Positions 1 to 5,540 of a stretch of 9,204 bases of DNA are shown here, one piece after another. The translations under genes were made by a program, and so were the position numbers. The notes under the pieces were generated by a model. The model saw only the letters and a list, made by a program, of their open reading frames with translations. It was not told where the DNA came from and did no database searches. Origin of the DNA: DATAVB01 sp040414495 (GTDB lineage: Bacteria; Actinomycetota; Actinomycetes; Mycobacteriales; QHCD01); contig JBEDUI010000026.1 of assembly GCA_040414495.1 (NCBI GenBank), positions 1-9,204 on the forward strand. Direction: 5' to 3'. Numbering within the stretch: the stretch's first letter is position 1; the number at the start of each line of letters is the position of its first letter.

Positions 1-309
1 ATGTGGGCAACCCGCGCCATGATCGCCGCGCTCGTCTTCTGGGCGTTCGGTCTCAGCCTTGACGCCGTCTACGACGCCATCTGGCAGTTCGGCCGCTACC
101 CGGTCGATATTTACCGCCGTCCACTACGGCTGCTCATGACCTACGTCATACCGGTCGCATTTATCGCGACGATCCCGTCCGGCGTTCTCCTGCACACCGG
201 AAAGCTTCTGGTCCTCCCCATCGCCATCGGCGTCGCCGTCGGCAGCTGCCTCCTCGCCCATGTTGTCTGGAGAGCAGGGTTACGCCGCTACACAAGCGCC
301 ACGAGCTAA
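1..309 (+). CDS. ABC-2 family permease, C-terminal part (5' truncated by window)
   Basis: This is the last ~102 residues of an integral membrane protein ending at TAA 307-309. The stretch around residues 33-60 (RYPVDIYRRPLRLLMTYVIP, then PSGVLL) resembles the C-terminal part of the ABC-2 permease family with YP-x-IY and viP-aF motifs (DUF990/COG3694). Members form the membrane half of a transporter with a separate ATPase. Hydrophobic segments lie near residues 8-20, 44-65 and 69-91. Family members are roughly 250-270 residues, so the ATG at position 1 is probably an internal methionine and the true start lies upstream. The gene is convergent with the M56 peptidase gene, with 24 bp between stop codons. 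Family assignment is moderately sure; the substrate is unknown. Confidence 0.6.
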   Translation: MWATRAMIAALVFWAFGLSLDAVYDAIWQFGRYPVDIYRRPLRLLMTYVIPVAFIATIPSGVLLHTGKLLVLPIAIGVAVGSCLLAHVVWRAGLRRYTSATS

Positions 310-336
310 GCCCCAAGCTGGTGGCCTGTGGGCTTA
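307..336. terminator. hairpin spanning both convergent stop codons, possible bidirectional terminator
   Basis: TAAGCCC (307-313) is perfectly repeated in inverse as GGGCTTA (330-336). With one bulged base (T329), C314-G328 and A315-T327 extend the stem to 9 bp. The base of the stem contains the TAA of the rightward permease gene (307-309) and the TAA of the leftward peptidase gene (336-334). No T-run follows on either strand, so it is not a classical intrinsic terminator. Hairpins without a U-tract between convergent genes have been proposed as terminators in actinomycetes; this role is inferred. Confidence 0.35.
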
Positions 337-1272
337 CCGAGTCGCGGCGGTATGGGCCTGTTCGAAGTGCTTCTCGGTGGTGTGGTCCACGATGATCACG
401 CTGGTCGTGGTGGCCAGTATGAGTGCGGTTAGCGCGGCGGCCAGGAGGCGTCGGGGGCGGGGCGCCGGGGCGAGCAGCGCGCGGGCCCGCTCGACGACCG
501 GACCGTGCGCAGCGGCCAGGGCGACCGCGGGCCGACGCGAGCCGCCCGAGGAGGCCAGAACCGCCAAGCCGGCCCGGGCGATAGCGCGCGCGGCGAGCTG
601 CCGGTCGTTGACCCTGGCCGCGGCGTCCTCGTCGGCCCAGCGTTCGGTGGCGCGGTGCACCGCCGCGGCGACCGGGCGCAGCAGCGGATTAGCCGCGGCG
701 GCCAGGTCGGCCAGCAGCCGGTACAGGTGGTGGTGATGGGCCAGGTGCGAGGCCTCGTGCGCCAGGAGCACCCGCCGCTCGGCCGGATCCAGGGCACGCA
801 ACATCCCGGTCGAGACCACGATCCGCCCGGACAGTCCGGGTAAGGCGTACGCCTCGGGATGGTCCTCATCGACGACGACCATTCCCTCGATGCCGGCGCC
901 AAGCCGCCGACAGGTCATTCCCGCGACCCACAGTCCCCGTCCGGTACGTACCGCGCGGGTCACCGCAGCCGCGAACAGCCACACGACCGCGACACCCGCG
1001 ACGATGCCGACCGGCGGCGGCACCGGATCCCACAGCCGGATCTTCGCCGGACTCCAGCCACCCACATCGGCCAGCCACTGGTTCTGCGCGGCCAACGTAA
1101 ACGCCACCACCGCCAGCACGAAACCGGTGGCCAGCGCCGTAACCAGCCCGGCCACCGACAACAGCCGTACTGCTGCCGCAGGTGGCAACCGGCGACCCAC
1201 CGGCCCGGCGACGACTCCCAACACCACGGCCGCCAGCCACGGACCCAGCAGCGCCGCCAAAAACAGCGTCAC
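334..1272 (-). CDS. M56 family (BlaR1-like) membrane metallopeptidase without sensor domain
   Basis: This 312-residue membrane zinc protease belongs to the BlaR1/MecR1 peptidase family. Three hydrophobic segments (about 1-22, 35-62, 86-106) precede the protease region. That region has zinc motif HEASH at 172-176 followed by a His cluster (179-182), and the likely third ligand E210 in an ERWADEDAA block (210-218). A fourth hydrophobic segment lies at about 276-296, with a tail of ~16 residues. In BlaR1 the penicillin-binding sensor follows this last helix; here it is absent, so the signal cannot be a beta-lactam acylating this protein. The family role is to cleave, directly or indirectly, the partner BlaI repressor. 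The start is GTG (1272-1270), in a GTGA overlap with the repressor stop and behind a strong Shine-Dalgarno GGGGAGG (1283-1277), so the two genes form an operon with coupled translation. Compact BlaR-like proteins of this kind occur in mycobacteria next to BlaI. Confidence 0.88.
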   Translation of the reverse strand: MTLFLAALLGPWLAAVVLGVVAGPVGRRLPPAAAVRLLSVAGLVTALATGFVLAVVAFTLAAQNQWLADVGGWSPAKIRLWDPVPPPVGIVAGVAVVWLFAAAVTRAVRTGRGLWVAGMTCRRLGAGIEGMVVVDEDHPEAYALPGLSGRIVVSTGMLRALDPAERRVLLAHEASHLAHHHHLYRLLADLAAAANPLLRPVAAAVHRATERWADEDAAARVNDRQLAARAIARAGLAVLASSGGSRRPAVALAAAHGPVVERARALLAPAPRPRRLLAAALTALILATTTSVIIVDHTTEKHFEQAHTAATR

Positions 1273-1661
1273 AACGCCTCCCCGTCGGGCTGCTCGAGCA
1301 ACCGCCGCAGCAGCGCGCCGTCCTCCGCGTCCAACTCGACCAGGAACTGCGACAACACCGCGGCCCGGTCGTTCCCGTGCTGTAACAGCCCGTGCATCTG
1401 CCTCGCCGTCACCGTCGCCGAATCGGCCATCCGGTAGGCGAATGCCCGGCCGACCCGTGCCCGGGTGGTCGCGCCCTTCTCCGCCAGCCGCTGCAACGTG
1501 GTCATCACCGTCGTATAGGCGAGGTCGCGATCAAGTCCGGCCCGTACCTGTGCCGGCGTCAGCGGCGTCCCGGCAGTCGCCAATACGGCCAGTACCTCTC
1601 GCTCGAGTCCCCCCGAGCGTCGCCGATCAGCCACCACACTCACCCCGCTCACTCCAACCAT
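1269..1661 (-). CDS. BlaI/MecI/CopY family transcriptional repressor
   Basis: This is a winged-helix repressor of 130 residues (from ATG 1661), close to the usual ~120-130. The N-terminal half holds the DNA-binding domain. LTPAQVR (34-40) and the recognition-helix region AYTTVMTTLQRLAEKG (48-63) closely match the BlaI signature Y-TTVMT-L-RL-EKG, and the wing follows (GRAFAYRM, 71-78). The C-terminal half (about 84-124) should form the dimerisation helices, where staphylococcal repressors are cleaved on induction. Start choice is uncertain. GTG at 1643-1641 (residue 7) has GGAG (1655-1652) eight bases upstream, better than the ATG, and gives 124 residues with an N-terminus nearer the family norm. 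It is the first gene of an operon with the M56 peptidase. A dyad operator lies 5 bp upstream of the ATG, so autoregulation is expected. No beta-lactamase gene is in the window. Confidence 0.9.
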   Translation of the reverse strand: MVGVSGVSVVADRRRSGGLEREVLAVLATAGTPLTPAQVRAGLDRDLAYTTVMTTLQRLAEKGATTRARVGRAFAYRMADSATVTARQMHGLLQHGNDRAAVLSQFLVELDAEDGALLRRLLEQPDGEAL

Positions 1662-1666
1662 CGCCT

Positions 1667-1689
1667 GCTACTACGCGCATGGTAGTAGC
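1667..1689. promoter_or_regulatory. BlaI-type operator 1 (repressor side)
   Basis: Perfect 8-bp inverted repeat GCTACTAC (1667-1674) and GTAGTAGC (1682-1689) around a 7-base spacer GCGCATG. The half-sites TACTAC/GTAGTA match those of known BlaI/MecI operators. The dyad lies immediately upstream of the repressor gene and covers its -10-like hexamer, so binding would give autorepression. A second copy with the same spacing lies 56 bp away, centre to centre. The dyad is seen directly; binding by the adjacent BlaI is inferred from family knowledge. Confidence 0.85.
1679..1684 (-). promoter_or_regulatory. -10-like element TACCAT for the BlaI/M56 operon
   Basis: On the minus strand TACCAT (1684 to 1679) fits the actinobacterial -10 pattern TANNNT and lies in the centre of operator 1. 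A transcript starting about 7 bases downstream (near 1672) would have a leader of ~10 nt to ATG 1661, or ~28 nt to the GTG at 1643 that has the better ribosome site. No convincing -35 hexamer is visible at the expected distance, so the call rests on the -10 and its overlap with the operator. Confidence 0.35.
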
Positions 1690-1723
1690 GCCGGTCGACT
1701 CGGCGCCCGTCTAAGCTGGCTTC

Positions 1724-1744
1724 CTACTACAGCAACCGTAGTAG
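1724..1744. promoter_or_regulatory. BlaI-type operator 2 (DedA side)
   Basis: Perfect 7-bp inverted repeat CTACTAC (1724-1730) and GTAGTAG (1738-1744) around a 7-base spacer AGCAACC. Arms and spacing equal those of operator 1 while the spacer sequence is unrelated, as expected for two conserved binding sites for one dimeric repressor. The right arm overlaps the -10-like hexamer TAGCGT that would serve the rightward DedA-PAP2 genes, so these genes are likely under BlaI control. That link is inference from position. Confidence 0.85.
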
Positions 1745-1747
1745 CGT
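1742..1747 (+). promoter_or_regulatory. -10-like element TAGCGT for the DedA-PAP2 operon
   Basis: TAGCGT fits TANNNT and is followed by 6 bases and then GTG at 1754, the geometry of leaderless actinobacterial promoters. It overlaps the right arm of operator 2 by three bases, so bound BlaI should block it. No clear -35 hexamer is seen around 1718-1725. Confidence 0.4.
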
Positions 1748-1753
1748 GGTGGT

Positions 1754-1810
1754 GTGAACGAAACGGGCGCGACTGTCAGCAGCGACTGGCTGGGAAGCCG
1801 CGCGCCGTGA
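1754..1810 (+). CDS. possible leaderless 18-aa ORF coupled to DedA
   Basis: GTG at 1754 opens an 18-codon ORF, VNETGATVSSDWLGSRAP. It sits 6 nt downstream of the -10-like TAGCGT, so it could be translated from the 5' end of a leaderless transcript. Its stop TGA (1808-1810) overlaps the DedA GTG start (1807-1809) as GTGA, the same junction used between real genes elsewhere in this window. It may deliver ribosomes to the DedA start. The peptide is not hydrophobic and has no run of one amino acid that would suggest a classical attenuator. It resembles no family I recognise. It could be chance, because the stretch is short. Confidence 0.35.
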   Translation: MNETGATVSSDWLGSRAP

Positions 1811-2463
1811 CCGGGCTTGTCGACCACCTGCTCAATGTCCGCGGCGCGCTGGTCTATCTCCTGGTCGGACTGATCGTCTTCGCCGAGGACGCGTTGTTCG
1901 TCGGGTTCGTCATCCCGGGTGAAACGGCAGCCGTGCTCGGCGGGGTCATCGCCAGTCGCGGCCACGTTTCCTACCCGCTGATCGCGTTCACCGTCGTAGC
2001 CGCGGCGATCGTCGGTGACACCGTCGGCTACGAGGTGGGCCGGCAGCTCGGCCCGCGCATCCTTGAGCTGAACGTGTTGCGCAACCGCCGCTCCAAGCTC
2101 GATTCCGCACAGGACTTTCTACGCCGGCGCGGTGGTGCCGCGGTCTTCCTCGGCCGGTTCGTCGCGTTCTTCCGCGCGGTCATGCCCGCTCTGGCCGGCA
2201 CGTCCCGGATGCACTATCCGAAGTTTCTCGCCTTCAACGCTTCCGGTGGGCTGGTCTGGGGTGTCGGGTTCACCCTCTTAGGCTTCCTCGCTGGCAACTC
2301 GTACAAGACGATTGAGAGGACCGTCGGACGTGGCGCTGCCATCGCCGTTGCCGCGGTGGTCGTTATCGCGCTGATTGTCTGGCGGGTCCGCGAGCACCGG
2401 CGCAACGCGAAGACCGAAGCCGCCGACGACAGACTCGACGTTGGGGGTCGTAAGAGTGAGTGA
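1807..2463 (+). CDS. DedA family membrane protein (candidate polyprenyl-phosphate/lipid translocase)
   Basis: A 218-residue multi-pass membrane protein of the DedA (SNARE-associated/VTT) family. Recognisable blocks are FVIPGE (34-39), GDTVGYEVGRQLG (70-82), GRFVAFFRAVMPALAG (116-131) and F140-N144-W151. The acidic pair E27/E39 and arginine pair R117/R123 have the same 12- and 6-residue spacings as the essential membrane charges of E. coli YqjA (E39/D51, R130/R136). Hydrophobic segments lie near 15-33, 40-72, 112-130, 142-162 and 176-193, with a charged cytosolic tail. Some DedA proteins have recently been identified as undecaprenyl-phosphate translocases; other members affect different lipids or drug and pH tolerance. 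Start GTG 1807 is the only in-frame start and has GGGAAG (1792-1797) nine bases upstream. The 3' end overlaps the PAP2 gene by 8 bp. Expression is probably controlled by operator 2. The family is certain; the substrate is inferred. Confidence 0.92.
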   Translation: MTGLVDHLLNVRGALVYLLVGLIVFAEDALFVGFVIPGETAAVLGGVIASRGHVSYPLIAFTVVAAAIVGDTVGYEVGRQLGPRILELNVLRNRRSKLDSAQDFLRRRGGAAVFLGRFVAFFRAVMPALAGTSRMHYPKFLAFNASGGLVWGVGFTLLGFLAGNSYKTIERTVGRGAAIAVAAVVVIALIVWRVREHRRNAKTEAADDRLDVGGRKSE

Positions 2464-3238
2464 CCGGGCGCGGCAGGGCATGTCGGCGTGGCTGGCCGCC
2501 CGCGCCGAACCCGGCCGTTGGACCGGCCTGCCGTTGACCGTCGCCGTCGTGACCGCCGCGCTGTTTTCCGCTATCACCCAGGGCGTTCTGGGCCACGACG
2601 GTGTCGCCGGCTACGACGAGAGCGTGCACAACTGGCTCATTCAGCACCGCGACCAAGTGTTGAACGGCCTCGCCCACGTCGTGACCTACCTCGGGTTCGG
2701 GCCAACCGCGTACGCCGCGCTCATCGCCGCCGCGGTCTTCGTGGTGCACCGGACCCACCGCTGGCGCGAACCGATACTCGTCATCGCAGCACTCGTCGTC
2801 GGTCAGCTGATCCGCTTGGGTGTCAGCGCTGTCGTCCACCGCGCCCGCCCACCACGGGCGGACTGGCTGATGGCCGCGGGCGGCTACGCCTACCCGTCCG
2901 GGCACACCACGACGGCGACGCTCGCCTGGGGGTTGGTGGTCGCGCTGCTCTGGCCCCAGCTGGCGAGCAGGCGTCGACGCGTGGCCGCGATCTGTGTTGG
3001 CGCCGCGATAGCCCTGGCAGTTGGAGCCTCCCGCGCCTGGCTCGGCGTGCACTGGCCGACGGACGTGTTCGGCGGCTGGGCGCTGGGCGCGCTCCTGCTC
3101 ACCGTCGCCACGGTCGGGCTCTCGGCCGCACGCCGCCGCCCCACCGGCGAAACGCAACCACGCCGCCTCAACGAGGTCAGCCCGGCGCGCCAAGTACGTA
3201 CCAAGGTTCCGTCCTCCGGAGCTGACGACGCTCCGTAA
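2456..3238 (+). CDS. PAP2 family lipid-phosphate phosphatase
   Basis: Membrane phosphatase of the type-2 phosphatidic acid phosphatase family, 260 residues from GTG 2456. Motif C1 is present as RARPP (129-133), C2 as YPSGH (146-150) and C3 as SRAWLGVHWPTD (192-203), with catalytic His expected at H150 and H199. The Lys that normally opens C1 (K-x6-RP) is Ser124. About six hydrophobic segments are seen (28-46, 72-98, 106-126, 154-170, 176-191, 205-224), then a polar tail. Relatives dephosphorylate undecaprenyl pyrophosphate, phosphatidic acid, PG phosphate or similar lipids on the outer face of the membrane. The neighbouring DedA gene favours a polyprenyl substrate, but this is not proven. The gene overlaps DedA by 8 bp. 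GTG 2456 is preferred because the in-frame ATG at 2375 adds 27 proline- and charge-rich residues lying inside DedA; ATG 2480 is an alternative. A 6-bp hairpin (3217-3222/3230-3235) ends the gene. Confidence 0.9.
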   Translation: MSDRARQGMSAWLAARAEPGRWTGLPLTVAVVTAALFSAITQGVLGHDGVAGYDESVHNWLIQHRDQVLNGLAHVVTYLGFGPTAYAALIAAAVFVVHRTHRWREPILVIAALVVGQLIRLGVSAVVHRARPPRADWLMAAGGYAYPSGHTTTATLAWGLVVALLWPQLASRRRRVAAICVGAAIALAVGASRAWLGVHWPTDVFGGWALGALLLTVATVGLSAARRRPTGETQPRRLNEVSPARQVRTKVPSSGADDAP

Positions 3239-3250
3239 AACCCATACTGT
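3222..3250 (+). promoter_or_regulatory. leaderless promoter candidate for the GNAT gene
   Basis: CTGACG (3222-3227) resembles the -35 box TTGAC-N and is 17 bases from TACTGT (3245-3250), which fits TANNNT. The GTG start at 3258 lies 7 bases further on, where transcription should begin, and no Shine-Dalgarno precedes it. The -35 overlaps the loop of a small hairpin at the end of the PAP2 gene (stem 3217-3222/3230-3235), which may separate the two transcripts. Confidence 0.45.
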
Positions 3251-3257
3251 CTTGGCC

Positions 3258-3779
3258 GTGGCTGACCTGAGTAATGGCTCGATTGTGCTGCGGCCGTGGC
3301 GGGTTGAGGACGCGGCGTGGTACGTCGATCAGGTCGCTGATCCTGATATTCAGCGGTGGACCAGCGAACCCGCGGATTACACCATGGAGCGGGTTGAGGA
3401 CGGGATCCGTAAGGCCATGGGTGATCCGATCCGACTGAGCTGGGCTATAACCAAGGCCGATACCGGTGAGCTGCTGGGCAATGCCGGCATCGATATGGCA
3501 ACCGGAGAGATCTACTACTGGCTGGCGGCAGCCGCGCGTGGCCGCGGCGTCGCGACGGCGGCGGTCGAGTTGATCACCGCCCATGCCTTTGGCGCCGATG
3601 ACCGCTCGGCGCTGTATCTGTGGGTTCGCCCGGGCAATGTGGCGAGTGCGCGCGTCGCTGTGCGCGCTGGTTTTGTCAGAGCACCGGAGCTGGACCGCCT
3701 GATGGTCGACGACCGCGATTCTGTGATGGCGAACTTTTACGAGCTGACCCGCGACCGTTGGAATTGCCGCGCGGACTGA
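3258..3779 (+). CDS. GNAT family N-acetyltransferase
   Basis: A 173-residue acetyltransferase of the RimJ/RimL-like (Acetyltransf_3) branch, which transfers acetyl from acetyl-CoA to an amine. It opens with the typical strand SIVLRPWRVEDAAWYV (8-23). Strand 4 (YYWLAAAARGRGVATAAV, 86-103) contains the CoA-pyrophosphate loop RGRGVA (94-99), and NVASARVAVRAGFV (127-140) is the usual motif B with its AGF ending. This branch includes ribosomal-protein acetyltransferases and small-molecule or antibiotic acetylators; the acceptor cannot be told from sequence. The GTG 3258 start is chosen because residue 8 begins the first family strand and a leaderless promoter fits. An upstream in-frame ATG (3021) lies inside the PAP2 gene and is not credible; TTG 3252 is possible. 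It lies 19 bp after PAP2 and 3 bp from the stop of the convergent ABC gene. Confidence 0.88.
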   Translation: MADLSNGSIVLRPWRVEDAAWYVDQVADPDIQRWTSEPADYTMERVEDGIRKAMGDPIRLSWAITKADTGELLGNAGIDMATGEIYYWLAAAARGRGVATAAVELITAHAFGADDRSALYLWVRPGNVASARVAVRAGFVRAPELDRLMVDDRDSVMANFYELTRDRWNCRAD

Positions 3780-3782
3780 ATT

Positions 3783-5540
3783 TCAGCGGTCGGGGACGGC
3801 TGGTTGGCCGTGCCAGGACTGCCAGAGCGCGGCGTACGGACCGCCTCCGGCGGCGAGTTCGTCGTGGGTGCCGAGTTCGATGATGCGACCGTTTTCCATG
3901 ACGGCGACGCGGTGCGCGTCGTGGGCCGTGTGGAGGCGGTGCGCGATGGCGACGACGGTTCGTTGGTTGAGGACCGCGGCGAGGGCCCGTTCGGTGCGGC
4001 GGGCCATCGTCGGGTCCAGCAATGCGGTGGCTTCGTCGAGGATCAGCGTGTGCGGGTTGGCGAGTAGGACGCGGGCGAGCGCGAGCTGTTGGGCCTGGGA
4101 ACCGTCGATCTGATATCCACCGACGCCGAGTTCGGTGTCTAAACCATCTGGTACGTCGGCGATCCAGTCCGCGCCGACGACATTCAGAGCCGCGGTCAAT
4201 TGGTCGTCGGTTGCGGAAGGGGCGCCGATACGCAGGTTGTCGCGAATGGTGCCGAGGAAGATGTGCTGTTCTTGCGTGACGAGGATGATCTGCCGGCGTA
4301 GTTCGTCCGGCTCCAGGTCGGTGACCGGGATTCGCCCGACGGTGACGGTTCCGCGGCCGGGCTGGTCGATGCCGGCCATGAGCCGCCCGAGAGTGGTTTT
4401 GCCGGCGCCGGAGGGTCCTACGAGGGCGAGTCGCTCGCCCGGTTCGACGGTGAGGTTGATGCCGTGCAGGACGTCCGGGCCGGTCTCGTACGCATAGTGC
4501 ACGTCGGTGAGTTCGATACGGTCGTCGACCGGCGTTGGTCGTTCACCAGTCGGTGCCGCGGACTCGTCCAGGGCCAGGCCTTCGACCCGGGCGAACGACG
4601 CGCTGCTGCTTTGCATCTGTTCGGCCCACAACAGAATGGTGTCCAGCGGCTGGGAGAGCTGGCGCAGATACAGCGCCGCCGCAACGACCGCGCCCAGACT
4701 CACCACGCCGTGGTTGTGCAGAACGCCGCCGATCAGCAGTACGCCGGCCACTGGGATGACGTACGAGATGTCGACCGAGGTGTATAGGACCCCGCGTAGG
4801 AACAGCGTGCGAATTCGGGTGCGGCGGCATTCCTCGATCGCCTCGTCGCAGGTGGCGATGCGCCGCTGTTGCAGGCCGAATGCCTCGACGGTGCGGGCGC
4901 CGACCGCGGTGGCCGCGAGGACCTCGGACAGGTCGGAATTGGCGGCGCCTTCGGCTAAGTAGCCCGCCCGTGCCCGCCGCAGGTACCAGCGCCCGGCGGT
5001 GACGATGCCGGTCAGACCGACCACTCCACACACGCCGAGCAACGGATCGAGCGCGAAGACCGCCGCGACGATGATCAACGCCTGCAATACGGCGATGATC
5101 ACGACCGGCCCGGCATCACGCAACGTGGACGCGACGGCCACAACGTCGTTGGTGCCCCGGGCGGTCAGATCACCCGTTCCGGCGCGCTCCACCACCGCGG
5201 CCGGCAACGCGAGGGCGCGGTCGACGAATTGCTCCCGAACCCGCGCCGCGGTCCGCTCGCCGAAGCGATGCGCGACATAACTGGCGTACCTAGTCAAGAA
5301 AAACTGCGCGACCGCGAAGATGCCGATGATCAACGCCATGCGGTCGACGGTGCTGACGCCGGCGCCGGCGCGGACGTCGTTGATGATCCGACCCAGCAGC
5401 CACGGCCCAACCAGCCCGGCACCCGCGGCGAGTCCATTGAGGACAAGGATTACCGCGACGGCCCGCTTGTCGGCCCGGAACAGCCCTATGGCAGCGCGGC
5501 GTACCTGGGCCGGTTCGGCGACCGGCAGTCGCGTAGTCAC
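3783..5540 (-). CDS. ABC half-exporter with working ATP site, degenerate signature
   Basis: A 585-residue fusion of six-helix exporter membrane domain (about 15-310) and nucleotide-binding domain (about 340-575). Walker A is GPSGAGKTT (375-383), Q-loop Q423, Walker B LILDEA (499-504) with catalytic E503, and the switch histidine H534; all are intact. The LSGGQ signature is replaced by IDGSQ (478-482: S to D, second G to S) and the D-loop is ALLD (506-509). The partner gene upstream has the opposite pattern, so they should form a heterodimer in which this subunit supplies Walker A/B and the partner supplies LSGGQ. The start is GTG 5540 in a GTGA overlap with the partner stop, with GGAG (5551-5548) seven bases upstream, so translation is coupled. 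This fold exports drugs, peptides, lipids or siderophores; the substrate is unknown. No terminator is seen in the 3 bp to the convergent GNAT stop. Confidence 0.92.
   Translation of the reverse strand: MTTRLPVAEPAQVRRAAIGLFRADKRAVAVILVLNGLAAGAGLVGPWLLGRIINDVRAGAGVSTVDRMALIIGIFAVAQFFLTRYASYVAHRFGERTAARVREQFVDRALALPAAVVERAGTGDLTARGTNDVVAVASTLRDAGPVVIIAVLQALIIVAAVFALDPLLGVCGVVGLTGIVTAGRWYLRRARAGYLAEGAANSDLSEVLAATAVGARTVEAFGLQQRRIATCDEAIEECRRTRIRTLFLRGVLYTSVDISYVIPVAGVLLIGGVLHNHGVVSLGAVVAAALYLRQLSQPLDTILLWAEQMQSSSASFARVEGLALDESAAPTGERPTPVDDRIELTDVHYAYETGPDVLHGINLTVEPGERLALVGPSGAGKTTLGRLMAGIDQPGRGTVTVGRIPVTDLEPDELRRQIILVTQEQHIFLGTIRDNLRIGAPSATDDQLTAALNVVGADWIADVPDGLDTELGVGGYQIDGSQAQQLALARVLLANPHTLILDEATALLDPTMARRTERALAAVLNQRTVVAIAHRLHTAHDAHRVAVMENGRIIELGTHDELAAGGGPYAALWQSWHGQPAVPDR

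Noticed and set aside
334..1661. A beta-lactam resistance operon (bla/mec type)
   Set aside because: No beta-lactamase or PBP gene is present and the BlaR1-like protein lacks a penicillin-binding sensor domain; resistance cannot be claimed.
890..1714. Long open frame on the plus strand opposite the M56 and BlaI genes
   Set aside because: Low-complexity Ala/Thr/Pro/Arg-rich translation, the usual GC-rich shadow of real genes on the other strand; it also runs through both the repressor gene and operator 1.
2375..2455. ATG 2375 as the PAP2 start
   Set aside because: It would add 27 proline- and charge-rich residues encoded inside DedA with no ribosome site; GTG 2456 gives a normal short overlap.
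2363..3193. 276-codon open frame antisense to DedA/PAP2
   Set aside because: Shadow of PAP2, whose membrane segments and three catalytic motifs are unmistakable on the plus strand; the antisense product has no domain features.
3193..3200. GTACGTAC palindrome near the end of PAP2 as an operator
   Set aside because: It is inside coding sequence, not placed near a promoter element, and is a single short palindrome.
3021..3257. ATG 3021 as the GNAT start
   Set aside because: It would add 79 Arg/Pro-rich residues out of frame within the PAP2 C-terminus; family homology begins at residue 8 after GTG 3258.
3776..3786. Palindrome CTGAA-T-TTCAG between the convergent GNAT and ABC stops, as a terminator
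   Set aside because: Five-bp arms with a one-base loop cannot form a useful RNA hairpin; it arises largely because two TGA stops face each other.
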